From Clostridium sp. AF37-5 (GTDB lineage Bacteria > Bacillota > Clostridia > Lachnospirales > Lachnospiraceae), in assembly GCF_003477605.1 (NCBI RefSeq), contig NZ_QUDR01000033.1, positions 1,388 through 18,328 of the forward strand: a DNA stretch of 16,941 nt, given 5' to 3'. The position numbers were made by a program, and so were the translations under genes. The first letter of the stretch is position 1. Each line of letters opens with the position of its first letter. The notes beneath the pieces are model-generated. The model had not been told where the DNA came from, made no database searches, and saw only the letters and a list, made by a program, of their open reading frames with translations. Shown here piece by piece: positions 14,382 to 16,941 of this stretch.

Positions 14382-14391
14382 TAAATCATAA
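14375..14391. promoter_or_regulatory. 17-bp palindrome over the -10 box, possible operator
   Basis: TTATGATT-A-AATCATAA is a perfect inverted repeat with a single central base and covers the putative -10 of the GH43 gene. Symmetry of this sort fits a dimeric repressor site better than an AraC site, since AraC proteins usually bind direct repeats. The binding protein is unknown, and A/T-rich palindromes also arise by chance. Confidence 0.45.
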
Positions 14392-14419
14392 ATAACAATT
14401 TCAAAAAGGAGGTTTTTTT

Positions 14420-16837
14420 ATGCGAAGAAAAACAAAATCAGTAATTGCATGTGGAATGGCAGCGGCATTAATGCTTACCACGCTCGGAATGGAGAACGAG
14501 GTAAGTGCTAAAGCGGCACCGAAAATGCAGACAAAAGTGCTTTCACTGAAGAAAGGACAGAAAAAAACGATTCGTATAAAGGGTAAAGGGATTTTAAAGA
14601 CAACGTGGAAAACAACCAAAAAGATAATTACATTAACGAAAAAGAAAAAGAACAAAGTTACTGTTGCGGGAAAGAAAATAGGAACGGCAGTTGTTGTAGC
14701 TAAGGTAAAGACAAAAAAGAAGAATTACCACTTGAAATGTAAAGTGAAAGTTGCTAGAGCGCAGGGAGCGAAAAAAACAAATGTTACAAATACGAAAGTG
14801 CCGCAAACCACAAAAAATCCGAGGAAGACAGAAAGTACACCAACAGTGACGCCTACGGCGACACAGGATAATACATCCAAGACAGAACCGAGTGATACGG
14901 CACAGCCGAGCCAGACTCCGGCGTCGGATGTGCCGGAAGGATATGAAGAGATAGACCTTTCAACATGCCGGATGAATAATGCCAGTGAGGCTGGTTCTTA
15001 TGATTCAGAGACGAAAACACTTCATATACAGGATGCTGAGAATTTTCAGTTTCCATTGAAGGAAAATATAAATAAAGGAGAAGTTCTTAGCGTAATGCTT
15101 AAAGGAACTTATCATGGCACAAAAGGATTCAGAAGCTGGCTTGTTGATGATAGCCAGACGACGAACTCCAATATATTTAACACCAATGACGAGGTTGGAT
15201 TTACTGGTGGTGAAATTGAGCTGTTGTATGATTTGGAGGCGACGACGGCAGCCGGACAATTGTTTTTTAAAGGACCATCCTATGGTGTAAATATTGATGA
15301 TTTGGAAATTAGTAAGATTTATGTCAAGTATACAGTTTCTGCCGGTGAGAAAAAAAGCTATGACCCTTACACACCATCTGAAGAACAGGATGCAAACACG
15401 GATAATTTGCAATTGACCAAAAGTTTTAGTGAACAGAAAGGTATGATTGGAAATAACCCATTGATTACACAGAATTTTATGGCTGACCCGACGGCGGTTG
15501 AATATGATGGAAGATTGTATGTTTTTGGTACAGCAGATAAAATGGAAACGGATTCAAAAGGTAATGTAATTTCTAATTCATACAATACATGTGAACTGCG
15601 CTGTATATCATCTGCGGATTTGGTAAACTGGACAGATCATGGAACTATTAAGGTAAATGAAGTGGCTACATGGGCAAAACATTCCTGGGCGCCAACGATT
15701 TGTAAACGGGAAGAAAAAAATGGAACTATGTTTTATCTCTATTTTGCAAATGGTGGAGACGGAATTGGCGTATTGCGTTCAAAATCCCCGTTAGGACCAT
15801 GGGAAGATCCAAGTGGAAAAAGGCTGATTTCTCGTGATACCCCAAATTGTTCCTCAAGTGAAGTACCGTGGCTGTTTGATCCTGCGGTTCTTGTTGATGA
15901 TGACGGAACTGGTTATTTATATTTTGGCGGCGGAACGGGTACGGATAGTGAGCATCCAAAGTCGGCGCGCGTAGTGAAACTGGGTGAAGATATGTGCAGT
16001 CTGGTATCAGACCCGGAAGAATTAGATCCGTATTATTTGTTTGAGGATAGTGAAATTAATAAAATAAATGGAACGTATGTATATTCTTATTGTACAAACT
16101 GGAAGGTTCCAAGCGGTGATGAAACAACGGGAAGCTGCTGTATTGCTTTTATGACAAGTGATAAGCCAATGAGTGGATTTGAATATCAAAAACAGTTATT
16201 TGCTAATCCGGGATCGGTGTTTGGAAACTATTATAATAATCATCATAAATTAATCCAGTTTAAAGGGCAGTGGTATATTATATATCATACAACTATGCTG
16301 GAAGAAACGGCATATGGAACAAAGCAGGGGTACCGGACATTGCATATGGATAAACTTAATGTAGGGGAAGATTCAAATGGAAAACTGACAATTGAGGCGA
16401 AAGCAACATATGGAGGACTATCTGCGGTTGTGCAGTTGAATCCGTATATAGAATGTGATGCATCGACGATGGCATGGAATGGAGGACTGCGAACAAAGGA
16501 ATCTGAATCTCAGAATAAAATGGTGGTAGATTCGATTCATACCGGAGACTGGCTTGGCGTTTCAAGTGTCGATTTTTCAGAGGAAGGTGCAAATTGTATT
16601 CGTATTCAGGCTGCCTCGGAAAAGGAAAGTGGAAAAATAGAGGTTTGGCTGGATGGACCTGAAGTGGCAAAGAATGGTAAGAAAGTAGCGGAAGTGGACG
16701 TGAAGCCTACTGGTGGTGGAGATGTGTATGAAGAAATAAGAGCTAATCTTGCGCAGAGCGTAACGGGAGAGCATGATGTTTATTTTGTGTTTCGGGGAAA
16801 GGATTATCATATTTCTTCGTGGAGATTTGAAAAATAG
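14420..16837 (+). CDS. Secreted modular GH43 hemicellulase with CBM6 (probable arabinofuranosidase/xylosidase)
   Basis: An 805-residue exported enzyme. Order of parts: a signal peptide (about 1-31), a lysine-rich Ig-like domain (about 35-115) probably contacting the wall, a Thr/Pro/Ser linker (about 116-172), a beta-sandwich region (about 175-310) that looks carbohydrate-binding, a five-bladed-propeller GH43 domain (about 340-650) and a C-terminal CBM6-like domain (about 670-805: HTGDWLGVSSVDF, IEVWLDGP, HDVYFVFRGKD, WRFEK). The GH43 triad is visible: general base Asp356 in MADPTAVEY, Asp487 in WLFDPAVLVDDDG, and general acid Glu542 in FEDSEINKINGTY. GH43 plus CBM6 is common in arabinoxylan arabinofuranohydrolases and xylosidases. 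The exact bond cut cannot be read from sequence. AAGGAGG is 7 nt before ATG 14420. No sortase motif is seen, so retention would rely on the basic domain. Confidence 0.92.
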   Translation: MRRKTKSVIACGMAAALMLTTLGMENEVSAKAAPKMQTKVLSLKKGQKKTIRIKGKGILKTTWKTTKKIITLTKKKKNKVTVAGKKIGTAVVVAKVKTKKKNYHLKCKVKVARAQGAKKTNVTNTKVPQTTKNPRKTESTPTVTPTATQDNTSKTEPSDTAQPSQTPASDVPEGYEEIDLSTCRMNNASEAGSYDSETKTLHIQDAENFQFPLKENINKGEVLSVMLKGTYHGTKGFRSWLVDDSQTTNSNIFNTNDEVGFTGGEIELLYDLEATTAAGQLFFKGPSYGVNIDDLEISKIYVKYTVSAGEKKSYDPYTPSEEQDANTDNLQLTKSFSEQKGMIGNNPLITQNFMADPTAVEYDGRLYVFGTADKMETDSKGNVISNSYNTCELRCISSADLVNWTDHGTIKVNEVATWAKHSWAPTICKREEKNGTMFYLYFANGGDGIGVLRSKSPLGPWEDPSGKRLISRDTPNCSSSEVPWLFDPAVLVDDDGTGYLYFGGGTGTDSEHPKSARVVKLGEDMCSLVSDPEELDPYYLFEDSEINKINGTYVYSYCTNWKVPSGDETTGSCCIAFMTSDKPMSGFEYQKQLFANPGSVFGNYYNNHHKLIQFKGQWYIIYHTTMLEETAYGTKQGYRTLHMDKLNVGEDSNGKLTIEAKATYGGLSAVVQLNPYIECDASTMAWNGGLRTKESESQNKMVVDSIHTGDWLGVSSVDFSEEGANCIRIQAASEKESGKIEVWLDGPEVAKNGKKVAEVDVKPTGGGDVYEEIRANLAQSVTGEHDVYFVFRGKDYHISSWRFEK

Positions 16838-16849
16838 GAAGGTATGGCA

Positions 16850-16900
16850 AAGGAATTTCCTACTGCATAAATGTGCAGTGGGAAATTCTTTGTTGTATTG
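16850..16900 (+). terminator. Terminator of the GH43 gene
   Basis: An 18-bp stem with two G-U pairs (16850-16867 with 16874-16891) and a 6-nt loop lies 12 nt after the stop codon, followed by a T-rich but interrupted tail (GTTGTATT). The tail is weaker than usual, but the stem is strong. Confidence 0.65.
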
Positions 16901-16903
16901 GCA

Positions 16904-16932
16904 ATAAAAATAAACCACCTGCTATGCAGGTG
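16904..16932 (-). terminator. Probable terminator of a minus-strand gene beyond the right edge
   Basis: CACCTGC-tat-GCAGGTG (16916-16932) is a 7-bp hairpin. Read on the minus strand it is followed by GTTTATTTTTATT, a U-rich tail. On the plus strand it has no T-run. This implies a convergent gene to the right. Confidence 0.5.
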
Positions 16933-16941
16933 TGTTCCCAA

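Overview
The window looks like chromosomal DNA from a gut-type clostridium, most probably a Lachnospiraceae member (Roseburia/Agathobacter/Butyrivibrio relatives). Support: moderate-to-low G+C, strong AGGAGG-type ribosome sites, TTG/GTG starts, lysine-rich Ig-like wall domains, DUF6273-type domains, and a secreted GH43 enzyme next to an AraC regulator. The genus assignment is inference.

Left part (1-5834, all plus strand): an intrinsic terminator from an upstream gene; a secreted protein with two DUF6273-like domains and a basic C-terminal domain; its terminator; a ~160-nt near-perfect palindrome; then a clear promoter, the RNA-binding protein Tex, and a lipoprotein gene 14 nt behind it. Middle (5837-7990, minus): a large multi-pass membrane protein resembling GT-C glycosyltransferases, ending 2 nt from the convergent lipoprotein gene. 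It is preceded by a 193-nt multi-branched inverted-repeat element that would lie in its 5' leader.

Core (8311-12850, plus): a YcxB-like membrane protein, tsaE and tsaB overlap or nearly touch. They are followed by a small putative zinc-ribbon protein, ribonuclease Z, a membrane-anchored unknown protein and tsaD. Three of the genes for the t6A37 tRNA modification pathway (tsaB, tsaD, tsaE) are here, interleaved with the tRNA 3'-end nuclease RNase Z. Immediately after the tsaD stop are three tandem 63-bp-period GC-rich repeats, then two class II tRNA-Ser genes (UGA and GGA anticodons) without encoded CCA, with their own promoter and terminator. The theme of this block is tRNA maturation.

Right part (13458-16941, plus): an AraC-family regulator and a modular secreted GH43/CBM6 hemicellulase, probably arabinoxylan-directed, with a palindrome over its putative -10 box. 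Two hairpins at the right edge look like a terminator for this gene and an opposing terminator for a minus-strand gene outside the window.

No phage genes, transposase, CRISPR array or recognisable defence system is present. The least explained items are the branched element at 8018-8210, the palindrome at 2261-2422, the 63-bp tandem repeats, and the variable segments inside the duplicated DUF6273 domains.
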